Positions 1 through 11,932 of a stretch of DNA of 64,000 bases are shown in pieces. The stretch spans positions 2,046,001-2,110,000 of the forward strand of contig NC_089560.1 of the NCBI RefSeq assembly GCF_040115645.1, read 5' to 3'. Numbering within the stretch: position 1 is the first letter of the stretch; the number at the start of each line of letters is the position of its first letter. A program made the translations under genes and the position numbers. Source of the DNA: Euwallacea fornicatus (lineage: Eukaryota; Arthropoda; Insecta; Coleoptera; Curculionidae). The notes below the pieces were generated by a model. The model saw only the letters and a list, made by a program, of their open reading frames with translations, had not been told where the DNA came from and searched no databases.

Positions 1-19
1 ACTTGCCAGACACCCTGTA

Positions 20-922
20 TGTACAGTGTGTGCTTAAAGTGTAAAATAAATTCATTTTCTCGGTCTGAATTATAAAAAGAATTAAATGCTTGTATACCTC
101 GACTGCAGAGTAAAATTTCACATATTTTGGTTGGATAATATTACCTGTGATAACATTATTATACTAGATGTGACGTCAGGGTTAATTTTTTTTAATGGTA
201 ACCCACGTTTTTGGTCATTTTCTTAGAAAAAATAAACGAAACCTCTTTACGTACATGACATACTCTTTCAATGTTGCATTACAAATTTTTTGGTAAATTT
301 TCGAAAATATATTTTTCTTCGTGGTGTTTAGCGCTAAAAAAACAGACATTCACTAAACGGATTGGGGTAGCATTTTGTTATTTTATTTTGTAGGTCCGTT
401 TATTTATTTGCATCTAAAAAGTATTTTTTTTCGTCTAAAACGAAATATTCCCATAATTTTTAAATTTTCATGTTTGCAAATTTCGGTTGACTTCGTGCAG
501 GTTTAATTTCAAACGAAAATTGTATTATAATGCATTTATTCATAATACAAAGAATTAAAATTCTTACAATGATTGGCTCCAGTGGTAAATGAGAACCCAA
601 GAGAAGGTGTGTTTTATTTAACAAAAAATATCCGAATCGATAATATTTTTGGAGAATTTTTCAAAAAATGTGTTTGGTAATGTACTGAAAAAGTTTATGT
701 CTTGTATGTGAAAAATAGCACAATTTGACATAAAATTATTAAAACACATTTACAAAAAAATGACACTGACGTCATATTTACCACACTGATGACGTTATGG
801 CTCACATTATCCAATCAAAATAAGTAGAATCTTAAACTAAAGTCGAAGTCTAAGCATTTTTTATTATTTTAATTCCAGACCGAGATAATGATATCATTCT
901 ATGGGTTGTGCATACACTATAG
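20..922. mobile_element. Foldback element A, copy 1
   Basis: The left arm (about 20-330) is the imperfect reverse complement of the right arm (about 640-922). Shared blocks include CTCGGTCTG, a TTGGATAAT block and GTGACGTCAG, plus a block around GACATAC..TTT. The tips read TACAGTGTGTG. There is no coding content. A second copy lies at about 2699-3574. Confidence 0.8.
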
Positions 923-1944
923 ATGAGTTTTTTTATATACAATTTTACAAATACACTTTTACTCCCTCATTTGGTCAAAGCGTTCACTACAAATAAAGGA
1001 CATACATTTTTATCATTTTATTACCTCCCGGATGAATTATTCCTTATATGGACATGGCCACATATAAGCAAAGTAATTATCTGTTGGCATGAAATTTATG
1101 TTCGCCAATTTTAAACCCTCCGTATTTATTACCCACCTAACAAGGTTTTCCTTGGGAGAAAATGAAGCCGGGAAGATTAATACCCGTCATTTCGTTCGAA
1201 GTTCTTATTTACGGCGATAGAAAAGTATCCAAGAAAAAGTTGACTCAATCAATAAAGGTGTGCTTTCACCTTGAAAGGGTCCCAACGTACGGCGAGGACC
1301 TCTTTTCATATTTATATGTTTTTTTTTTAAATAAATAAAAACTCTGACAACTAAATAACAATGAAATGAATTGTTTTATTCATAATAAAAGAGACATTAA
1401 GAATGTTAAGAATGGACAGAAAATTAAATATTTATTTTCTCATTCTTATTTGAGGTATTTACAAGTCGGTGTTAACGATTTCGTGTGACCTGAGGACAGT
1501 ATTAATTCTCACTGTAACATTTTCCATCCCAAAATATTACCCTATTTAGTATTATAATGCAACAGTACTTATTTACCAATCCTCGCAAGCTTCTAATTAT
1601 AATCTAGTTTTAAACCTTGCATGGTAATTTCCTTTAAACAACATTAGTTTCCAAATATAGAAACTGTAGTTAGGTGATACCATCAGCCTCCACGATAATA
1701 ATTACTTTACCTATTTGAAGCTGCAGCAATCACAATATAAATAAAAAAAAGTTCAATGGATTTATACACCACATGTTGCTTAATCTATAAAGCATAAAGG
1801 AAATTTTCTCTTATTGACTGCCCAACCTTTCCCTTTTCCACGTTTCCACAAAACGTCTGAATTTCCTCCAGGAAATATCGGCTGGTTTTATTGTCGAAGA
1901 GAAGATTTAGGGAATATTCGGTCGTTTTTCGTGTGCAATTTTAT
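923..1944. other. No gene recognised
   Basis: This is AT-rich spacer between repeats. Short open frames have no recognisable protein features. Confidence 0.5.
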
Positions 1945-2180
1945 TGGACATGGAATATGGCAATAGCGAATTGACTCATTTTGCTTGGGTGCAGTTTTGG
2001 TTTTGGAGGAATGTCAGAAAAAATAACATACATTGAATTATTGCAATTTATATGCTTATTATATATATAATATATATATAATATATGTATAAATGTTAAA
2101 ATGTGTGCTATTTTTTCTTTGATATTCCTCCAAAACCAAAACTGCACCCAATTAAATTGAATCATTTCACTATGTACAGG
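1945..2180. repeat. Short foldback element N
   Basis: Both arms carry GGGTGCAGTTTTGGTTTTGG followed by AGGAAT in inverted orientation, around an AT-rich TATATA loop at about 2060-2090. The similarity extends outwards over about 80 bases per arm, so a transcript would fold into one hairpin. Confidence 0.85.
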
Positions 2181-2687
2181 GCGTTTGAAAAAGCGCGGCA
2201 ATATTTAAGGGAGTGGTTACTCGTGCCACTTTATGAAAAAAAGTTCCTATCAACACAGGTCCGACGATGAACCGTTTTCGAGATACAGGGTGTTAACAGA
2301 AATATATTTTTTTATTGTTATGAGTTATAAACAAAATATGCAATAATTTCGACTATCTCAAAAATTGGACAAAAATCAAGGATAGCTCTGCAGCAATAAA
2401 AAACAATGTTCGAATAAATCATATTCATTTTTTGAAGGTCTACAAGGATCTGTACAAAAAATACGGGGTTGTCATTTGAAAAAAAGTAGCTCTTGAAATC
2501 ACCTTAAAATGGCGTTTTGGCTAAAAGTGTCCCTTGAAATAATCTTAAAATGACCTTTCGGTTAAAAGTCACTATCTTCATGACATGTCCCTCTCTTTAC
2601 CGGACAACTTTTACTTGAAACTTTTTTGAATGCAACGCACCGTTTTTGAGTAATCTTCAATCACAGCTTTGAATGGGACACCCTGTA
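2175..2687. mobile_element. Repeat P bounded by TACAGGGCGT and ACACCCTGTA
   Basis: The outer ends match the shared tip motif, and an internal GATACAGGGTGTTAAC lies at about 2282. Arm similarity is weak, so the element boundary is provisional. It overlaps element N by about six bases and lies next to element A copy 2. Confidence 0.5.
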
Positions 2688-2698
2688 TATATATTTAT

Positions 2699-3574
2699 AT
2701 ATACAAAACTGTGTGGAATAAATTCACGTTCTGGATATGAAATTAAAAGAATAAAAAATGGTTGGACACGTCGACTTTAATGTAAAATTCTACATACTTT
2801 GGTTGGATAATATGAACGATGATGTCATCATCGTTCCAGATAAGACGTTCGTGTTATGCTTTTTTAATGGTTATTGATAATTTCATGTGAAAGTACGCAC
2901 TTTTCACGTAAAGAAGACAAACTTCTTTATCATATTATATAACAAATATTTGATGAACCTCCAAAAACATATTTCCTATTCGGACATTTGTTGCTAAGTA
3001 AGACACATACCTCCTGTTGCGTTCACGCTCTGTCACCATGGCCATTCATCATAAAAACTTCGATTTTTTTTACTATGAATAAATGCGTTGTAATACAACT
3101 TTTATTCTTAATTAAACCTTAACGAGGTAAAGTCAAAACTCGAAAACATAAAAATTGAAATATTATTGGCATGTTTTGCATTAAATGAATAAAAGTACCA
3201 GTTCTATGCATTTAAATACACAGACCTACGAAATAAATCGACAGAAGACCACCCCGAACAGTTTAGCGGATGTCCATCTTTTATCGTTAGGTGTAAAGAA
3301 AAATATATTTTTGACAATTTATCAAAAAATTTGTTATGCAACAAAGTTTATGTCCTGTTCACAAAAGGTGCGCCATTTCTCATAAAATTTTCAAAAACAG
3401 GGTTTGCCGCTAAGAAAACATTGACGTCATACCTGGAATAATAATGACGTTACAGCTGACATTATCCAACCAAAATATGCGGAATTTTACTCTAAAAACG
3501 ACGTATCCCAGCATTTTTTTTTTAGTCCAGACCGATAAAATGAACGTATTCTATACTTCATATACACACTGTAT
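2699..3574. mobile_element. Foldback element A, copy 2
   Basis: This is the same family as 20-922. The left end shares GGTTGGATAAT and the right end shares GACATTATCCAACC with its own left arm inverted, and a GACGTCA block lies on each side. Arms are about 260-280 bases. The open frame at 3185-3385 lies inside it and is not a gene. Confidence 0.8.
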
Positions 3575-6129
3575 ATGAACGTTGTATTGATCGTACATTT
3601 ACATAAAGACTTGTTAGCACGTATTTCCTATAGTTGATTTCAGATAGACCAGGGCTGGAGTTATGAAATATTTTTAAATATATTTTCGACACCCATTTAT
3701 TCGGTGAAAGGAAATTAAACCATCCAACTTCGTTAAAAATTAGATGAATAATGATACACTGAAACGCATGTCAGTGCATCAAAACCATAAAAAGTACTAA
3801 AGGCATTACATGGAGGATGTTTTTTATTCCTCTTTATGATAAGTTATGAGGGAAAATGGACAATTGGGGCGTTCACTTGCCGCTTTCTGGATAATCTCCT
3901 ATCAGCTAGTAGGTAGATGCGCAACATAATGCGTTGGTCGGTGAAAACCTTCTGGATAATAAAGCAGGCTAGACAGGTCATCTAACGACCAGATATCTCG
4001 GGAGGAGTATTCACCTGATGTGATTTTTCGCTCTAAAATTGCATTTAATATTTTTAAATATTATTGGTTCGTAAGAGAGAGATCTTGAAGGAGTCCGTTC
4101 GAGTTGTTTAATCAAAGACGCGATTCCCAATTATTGAAATGGAAAAATTTTATCTCTGAGAAAACGAGCTCAATCCCCAAATTATTGAACACTCATACTC
4201 CATACGAATACTCCTCTTGCAAATTTTAGAACGCGGTGGTTTGCTTTAATTTTCTGTTAGCTCTAAAATTGTATCTCTCAGAAGATTTAAATTTATAGTT
4301 AATTGAAAGTGTTGCCTTCTAGCTGCAGCATGTCGCGGTTCGGCTTTCCCACAAACAAAATACGCAATTTCGTATTATCACTTTATCCTTAAGCCGTAAA
4401 TTTTCCCCAGTAACCAAACAATGCACTGGACTATGCTCTCGAAATAATCCGATACTCTTTTTATAGGTTTTATGGGCTCCGGGGCCCCATTCTCGATTCT
4501 CTCGTTTAGTATCTCCCGAATATGAAATAAGCCCAACACGTACAGCGTGAATAAGGAGTCCCAGGACTCTCCAGTTTTGATGCCCCAACTTCGGCGAATT
4601 TATTGTTTGTTGGAATAGACCTGCTAATTCAGTTCCGAATTGTGACTTATAGAGAACCACGAAAGAGGAGGGAAAACGACCCGATTGAGGAGGAGGGGAA
4701 ATCAAATGATTGAAGGTCTTCGTGGCTGCTTAGACACGCAAATTCAGCAAGGAACATGTTTGCCAAACGTGACAATGCTGGATTTTGTAATGGCGTTGTA
4801 ATTTTCTCGTGCCGGGAAATTGGAAGAACTGGGGGACTTGGCGTCAATATTTGCAAATTCATAATGACAATACCGACCTTAATTAGGCGACTGGGGAGTT
4901 AGGCGTAGGAAGCAAAAACTTTCGATGCGAATCAGAAATGGTAATTCTTAAGGAAAATTCACCCTCAAGATATCAAAACTCTCGAGAAACTAATATCGCC
5001 TACATTTGTTATGCGTGTCTGGATAAATTAGACGCGTGAGACTCATAAAATCAGAGTCAAAACGGGGCAAATTGTGTATTTGCAAAGCCCCCCGAGTCGA
5101 CGAAGTGCCTTTACAATTAAAATGTTCCTAATTTGTATCTGTCTACTTGTTCGCGTGAAAATTATAAGGTCGTTCCAAGAAAATTTAATTGCCGAATTAC
5201 CCGGGCCTCAGTGCTCTGACGTTTTTAGTCGTTTTTATGATGAGGGTGCACCCGGTATAAGCGACGAAAGTCTTACCCAAACGGTTATTAGTTCATATAT
5301 AAGCTGGGGAAAACGTGCAACTTAAACTGGGTTAGCTGGGAAGTTTTTACTTCATATGATTTACTGAGGTTTAATTAAATTTTCTAACGAGAAAGCTTGA
5401 TTATTTCAGTTCGCTCCAAAATTTGACATATCAGGAGGCTGTCGAACCATTAACGCGCTGTCAGGACTTAAGTACTTGCCGTAGTCTGGATGATATTCGC
5501 TAACATCAAAAATGAACTGGAAGAAAATGTACGGACGGTCGTGTCAAAATAAAGGGAAAATGTTCGTCCATGGGCAATTTGAAACATTTGCAGTTCTAGT
5601 GTTGCTAATAGTTACTTTGCTAAATTTGTTCAGGGTCCGGTTCTATAGACTTCCCTGCCTTCGAGCGATATGCATGTACTCTAACCGCCATGTTTTAACT
5701 AGGTATACTAGCTAAGTACACGTTCTTTTAGAATAATATTTTTGGACAGTGCCACCACACGTCGGAATTTTGTAAACCGGGAAAGTTGATAATGGAAAAC
5801 TGATATATTTAGTCAGTTTCTTGTGTACTGATAAAGGGTGTCGCATACTGCGATATACCCGAATTTAAATAGCCCTAACGTTTTTATAGGTCTCTGAATA
5901 TCATTTCGGACCAACCATTAGCATTTCCCGCTAGATCAGTCCTTCTGAAAAAAAAAAAAGGTTTGAACGGCCATGAATTCTCGATATCTTCAGAAAAACA
6001 ACTGGGACTTGGTCGAGTTCTGAGCCGTGGTATGTCTCTAATTGACCGCAGTCACGTTTGGAAACCTGTTACTTCCATCTAAATATATTCGTATTTATCT
6101 GTTCTCTGAATAATCACTCCGATCCTTCC
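3575..6129. other. No gene recognised
   Basis: Open frames up to 128 codons occur (4319-4705 minus), but none has a signal peptide, domain motif or compatible splice context that I can identify. It is likely part of an Ace intron. Confidence 0.4.
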
Positions 6130-7081
6130 CGTGTTGAAACTTGCATAGCTTGCGCGTCAGTCACCGCACTTCTAACTTTAATGGAATCGTCCTCGTCATC
6201 CTCACTATCCATATCTTCCTCCTCATTGACACCATGCGTCTACTTGTCTTCGTCCCATAAATAAATATTAGCTAGAGTGCAAACAATGTTGGAATTCGCT
6301 ATTTTCAATAAATTACTAACGTTCAATGGTTCACTGACAAGAACATCAGCATTGGATCGCGGTTGATCCCTAATTACGCTCAAGGAAATACCACCTTCAT
6401 CTCGATCATCGGTACGAAAGGGATTGTTCCAACATTTTTGAATAGTTCGCTGATTAAATACATTGCATTCCATATGCAAATTTAAAAAGGCTTCTCGCAA
6501 CTTTACCTGTTTCAAAGATTCAGATGTGTTTCAACATTTTTTGATAAGACAGACGAGAGTAGAAATTTTCAGTAGGGTAATTTGGTGGGTCTTATTAAGT
6601 TCCGGTCCATGGGTCAGATTGATAGGATTACGTTGGGCGGTAAGTACATGACAAAAATTGATCCATCCCCGCTCCTCAGTTGCTTCTCTGAAGGATGACT
6701 CGGTACATTATGTAATAGCAATAACGCTTTTGTTGGAAGCTTCTGTTTTTTTTTAAGAAATTGTTTACCAACGAAATAAATAATCCTCAAATTATGAGTA
6801 TGTAGAAGATTTACGATTGCAAATTCACCGTTATACCTCCGGGACCATTTCAAGAATATACTGTTGGTCATCCAAGCGTTTTCTGAAGAGTTACTATCAA
6901 CAGGGATATTCAGATTTTTAAATTATCGCGAATTCATTGCTTTTCCTATTATCATTGGTTTAGTTTTGCGTAGTTCCAAGAACAGTTTACGTCACCGAGC
7001 GTACACTTTACATTATCGCGCGTCCCACTTGATTTTACATTAGCGCAACATTTTCAGTCCACGATATCGAGCATTTACTGT
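6130..7081 (-). mobile_element. Pogo/Tigger-type DNA transposon relic 1
   Basis: Minus-strand frames at 6871-6614 carry a block resembling the pogo/Tigger (CENP-B/jerky-like) DDE domain. It reads KALLLLHNVPSHPSEKQLRS and then VMYLPPNV. Frames at 6515-6240 resemble the C-terminal part of such transposases. The reading is broken by stops and frameshifts. The right end, ATATCGAGCATTTACTG, is a decayed form of the pogo-like terminal repeat seen at 31033. No clear left end was found. The catalytic Asp expected in LLLDN is His here. Confidence 0.75.
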
Positions 7082-9639
7082 ACTTGTAAACTCATTACTA
7101 TACTGAACGCCAATGAGACTGAACTAATGATGATTGAACTCTCTCATTAAACTTTTTTGAGACAAACCAGAGGATCTCGGAAGAATTTTTCGCAGCACTA
7201 CAAATTCTATCTATCTAAGTTGTTATTGATTATCTTACCCTCTTTAATTTTTTTTGCCAATAATTCAACCTCAATTCCGAGAAATGACATATTGCGAAAT
7301 AAAAATGTCCTACCCTACTCTAGATCCTATTGTGTGTCTCTAACATCAATTTTTTAAAACTGAGTCTCGAGTCGACAAAGGAAATGTTCTTCTATAATGC
7401 ATAAATTTTGAGGATGAGCCTGGCTCTATTTTTAGCCTCCCGATAGAGCAAATCCGAATCAATACGCAAATGTCACACGACATTGCCGTTGCAACCCGAT
7501 TTCGGTCCGAAAAATTTCCAAATTTATTTGCTAATTATTATAAATAATTTGCCGTTAATTTGGGGCAATCGGATTTAATTGAGGTCCATATATTGCACTT
7601 TAGCCTTGCCCAGAAATGCGATACCTCCCTATTTCGAACCCAAGGAAGGAACTTACTCATGTCGCATACATTTTGCAAGCAAATTCTGAACAAGGAAATA
7701 GGATTTGTTCCCTGTGGTTTTGAATTATACAAGCTGAAAGTTTTTTCCATTTGAATTTTAGCAGATATAATTCAGTTTTTAGATTAAATTTGTTGTACTT
7801 GCAGCGATAACACGCTGATGCCATTAGACATGCAAATTTTGATTATATGCTTCAAAGTGCAGTCACGCCATCAAGAGGGGGTCAATTAGTTAATTATTTC
7901 AAATCGACTGCGACAGCTCTCCGTTCAGTGGAAAACAGGGATTTGCTTTTAAATTTTGTTGCATAAAAGGTTAGGTGGTATTCAAACTGGAAACTCTCGA
8001 GAGGCAAAAACCTCATTCTTCTTATTTGTTGTCTCCCCCTTTCGACGCCTACAAAGAAACAAATCCAGCTTCAACAAAGTAATTGCAAAACATGTTTTGA
8101 TAACTCGTCGCCCCCGTGTATAACTTCAATAACTTTTTATGTGGTGTGCGGGACGTGACCAGAAAATCGAGCAAAATGTACCAGGAAAAGTAAATGGAGC
8201 AACACCATTCTCTGGCTGATTGCAATCTGGTTATTGCAAATGACGTGCGAAGGGACTGCTAAGAACGCTTATTTGCCTGTAAATCGGTTAATTGAAGGAA
8301 CATTTTACATCAATGATTTAATGGTTATATCGACGAAGGTAAGAATCCCCTGACAAATACCCGATTAACAATAGTCAACAATATGAATCGTGCATTTCGC
8401 CGAGATCACGAAACATAACAAATGGCCCCCTGACGTGTCCAATTTTATTCAAATGCGAACCTATTTTTGTCGTCGACCTTTCTCATCATATTTATCAAAA
8501 TCCATAAAATGTGTTTCCAATAGAGAACTGGTTAAATAATCCCGATTGCATTGTTTAGCCGCACAATAATGTTGATTGTATTGCCATTGATTTGGATGGA
8601 GTATTGGATATTATGCATACTAAGGTCGTGTGTGGAATGGACGAGTGTCAGTTTCATATCTCACAAACGCACAGTGGAGGAGCTAATATCATAGCACTAC
8701 TATCGGTATATTATTAAAGGCATCCGAAATGACATACATTAAGCCCCGGCGGAATTTTAATTACTACTCTTGGGAAAATTACTCGATTAGAGAGACTTTT
8801 AATGTAGAGTGCAACAGAAATTTTCATGACTGTATAACAATCAGTTGGGTGAAGATTCTCAAGAACTCGTTACAGTACTGACGTTATAAATACGATTCTA
8901 AATTGGAACTAAATCTTTAATTTGTCATTCCATTTCACCTATTTCTCCCTATTTCTTATTCATTCTACTGTTTAAAGGTCAGAAGCGTGGCCCTTTAGAG
9001 ACGGAGGGGATGAATGTGTGAATTGACTGAAGCATTTGAGTTTCTGATACCTGCAGCAGATTTACCTTTCTACTCATCGACTCAGCTTTGTGTCTAGACA
9101 ACTTGAGCGAAATTCTTGATCGAAAATTTTCGATATGGGACGGAATTCTTGCAGAATCTATCTAAAGAATTAGTAAATAGAATTTTCGAGCCGCCAACGG
9201 TTCGACAATGTGGATTTTCATCATCGAGGTGTTAAACGTTTCTTTTATAGGTGAGAGATGCGATCCGACCGGATTGCTGGCGCATGAACCAAAAGGTCGA
9301 TAAAATTATTAAAATTTAAATTACACATTACATCACACCCTAGGGGACAGACAGGCTATTCGAATAAAAACAGATTAAAACAAATTTCGTTACAACTCCT
9401 CGTGAATCGAAAAGGACAGCATGTTACCCATTCTGTGAACTGTTAACATGTATCGAAAAAGACGGAATATTGCCAGTTCTCTAAATTACAGCATGCTACA
9501 CGCTGAAGAGTAATTCAACGATGTGAGCAACAGCAGGTTTAACTCCAGTTTTGCTTTGAATAATTACTGCTTAATATTTCCATAGAATCCGAGCACTCCG
9601 TTGTGTGGAGTTAGTGATCACTGGTTCTATCCAGCCGAA
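7082..9639. other. No gene recognised
   Basis: The overlapping opposite-strand frames at 7538-7754 are the longest here and look like chance. I saw no repeat structure with confidence. Confidence 0.4.
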
Positions 9640-10735
9640 AAGGGTAGGGTTTTTCTTTAATTCTAATTACCTTTATTGATGCTACAAACATTCTTTGCTT
9701 AATTAAGTACCAATAGTTCAAGAAATTAAAGATCTTGATGCCGGCTTCGTTTGTAAAAATTCGAAATCTCGAACGTAGCTGAATGAAACCCTCAGCTATG
9801 TACTTATCAAATTACCTCTGTTCAAAAATTGAAAACCAGTGGTACAAATTTAAGACACTACTGATCGTGATATCAATCCACATCACCAAAATCGCAATGG
9901 TGATGACTAAAAATGGACTAAAAAATTAGTGCCATAAAAGGGAAGGTTGTGCGGCACCAAGAATGTTGACATGGGTTTAATACCTTCTGCATGCCATTCC
10001 ATTCCAGTTTCTTGAGCATGACTTTATGGAACATTGAGTCAGGTTACTACCAAATTATACAGTAAAGAGAAACCTACTTGTGGGAAGAACTTGGGAAAAT
10101 TTGCTTACGAGACCAACCACTTCTGTACAAAAATGTGAATATTTTGGTAGAAAGTTCCGACGACACTAATTTTCATATCATTTGCCACTATAAAAAATTC
10201 ACGTTAAAATCTATTATTTGCCCATGAAGGACTAAAACAATGAGTGTCGTATGAGGGAAAGTTGTGCAATTTATGAAATATTCACATGGGTTTAATACCT
10301 CTGGCATGCCACTCCACTCTTGTTCTTGGAACCTTAAACCCTTAAAATCCTCAGTGATGTACTTACCACAACATTCAATAAGCAGGAGCGTACTGATGGG
10401 AGAAAGTTGTAAAAATTTGAATAAAAAAGCATCTACCTTTATATAAAAATTTTAAAATACTTGTAGACATTTGAAACTTCACTGATTTTTATGCTATTTC
10501 ACATTGCTCAAAGGTCGTGGCAAAACTTACGATTGTGGATGAATTATTACAAGATTTAGGTCATTCAAGTGGAGGTTGGGTGGCAACAGGAATATTCACA
10601 TCGGTAAAATACCTTTTGCATGTCACTCCATTTATTTTCATACAAATTGTCTTATATGCAACCTCATCTTACTTTTGGATGAAAACAAAATGCATTGAAA
10701 ATTTCATTTTATGCACATGTTAGAAATCAAATAAA
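9640..10735. repeat. Tandem repeat array, units of about 315 bases
   Basis: The block CATGGGTTTAATACC...GCATGCCA is found at about 9972 and again at about 10288, and a more diverged version with GGTAAAATACC...GCATGTCA at about 10600. The spacings are about 316 and 313 bases. Flanking blocks such as CTCAG.TATGTACTTA also recur. A partial further unit may precede 9900. The open frames at 10264 and 10517 come from this array. Confidence 0.75.
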
Positions 10736-11154
10736 TTCCAAGGCAACAAACTAACTGAATTGGCAACCAAAGGATAAACATTCTGGTAAGATGCTTATAA
10801 TTTTTATCACAAAAGCATGTATATTTGATTCTCGAATGCTGCAGAAATCTTTAAATGACGAAGTTATGTGTGAGGCATTTTCTGGTTGGTTAATTTCTTA
10901 AACTCAATCTATACGAGTCCAATTTCTCAAGCTAATCATGAGATGTCATACCTCGACGGCAGTAAAATCCATACCGATCTAAATATCGAAGTGAAGGCGT
11001 TGTCTGGACTGGCCCGTCCAGTGGGCGGAGTCAGGCCAGAGCTACCAGATCTCCCGTCGTTGCAGAATTTTTACTATTATAAATTCTAGTATGGATTAAT
11101 CGTATTTTTAAATTCTTTATTTACATTGCTGCTTTTCTCTCTGATATTAAAAAT

Positions 11155-11372
11155 TTGCATGGCCATAAAGGTAGAGAAATCGATACTAATCTAAATATCG
11201 AAGGGGAGACGCTTGACAGACTCGCTCCGCCTACTTTAATCGCTAGTCTCTCAACCCACTCCGTTGGTCTTTGTCGAAGGCGTATTAAACGTTGCCCAGT
11301 CCTTGTCTCACTTGCACAATCCCTGTGTTTCCACTTTGATTGGTGCTACCTGTTTATATATATATAGTCTTG
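11155..11372 (+). repeat. Dispersed ~210-base repeat family S, copy 1
   Basis: It contains GAAATCGATACTAATCTAAA, CTAGTCTCTCAACCCACT, GTTGGTCTTTGTCG and CTTGCACAATCCCT. Inverted and direct relatives lie at 39560-39770 and 40140-40350. A partial direct relative precedes it at about 10960-11050 (CTAAATATCGAAG). The class (SINE or MITE) is unresolved, and no tRNA-like promoter boxes were identified. Confidence 0.75.
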
Positions 11373-11789
11373 TGTTGATCGAAACTAATTGAATTTGCTA
11401 ATAGTGCAAGTGGCATAAAGTTCCTTCTGACCCGAATATGAAGCTAAATAATATCATTTAAAAATCCAATTTATAACGGCAATTGTTTAATGCTACGCCC
11501 ATTAAAGCTCTAATGAAGTGATTTTTATACAAAATTGTATTATGAAACTCAACCTTTAAATTATTCCCAACATCACGAACAGGAGAGAGGTTTTAATTTT
11601 ATTTTCTTTCCATAGGGAAATCCAAAATTGAATCCGCTATGACTGTTTGCCTCTGCGAGGGCTGTTTTAAATTTCCATTCAAATATAAGTTGACTACTCG
11701 AATTAAAAATGGATCTAATTCAGCAAAAATCCCTTTAATTAGTAGCCAGAGCTTCTTTGAAAAGCCTCATTTTAATAATGTCGTTTCAG
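11373..11789. other. Ace intron sequence
   Basis: This is AT-rich sequence leading to the exon a acceptor, with a pyrimidine tract before TTTCAG at 11784-11789. Confidence 0.6.
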
Positions 11790-11932
11790 GAACGTACTTT
11801 CTTCTTTATGACTTCATAGACTTCTTTGAAAAGGATGGACCCAGCTTCTTACAACGGGAAAAATACCACGATATCGTGGACACCATCTTCAAGAACTTCA
11901 CTCAGTTAGAAAAAGATGCTATAGTATTTCAA
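11790..11932 (+). CDS. Ace: Ace exon a
   Basis: The acceptor TTTCAG ends at 11789. The first two bases, GA, complete a Gly codon begun upstream (phase 1), and the frame then reads TYFLLYDFIDFF through to DAIVFQ, ending in phase 0 before GTAAAT. The open frame continues leftwards to 11639, but that part has no cholinesterase similarity and is intron. Confidence 0.93.

Noticed and set aside
4319..4862. Two minus-strand frames of 128 and 71 codons.
   Set aside because: No family resemblance, no splice or start context; likely chance.
5074..5325. 83-codon frame containing YDEG before GTGCAC, considered as the Ace exon ending in the catalytic-Glu DEG motif.
   Set aside because: Preceding residues show no cholinesterase similarity and the signal-like hydrophobic stretch does not belong there.
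11639..11789. Open frame continuous with Ace exon a.
   Set aside because: No cholinesterase similarity upstream of 11790 and a clear TTTCAG acceptor in the right phase; it is intron.
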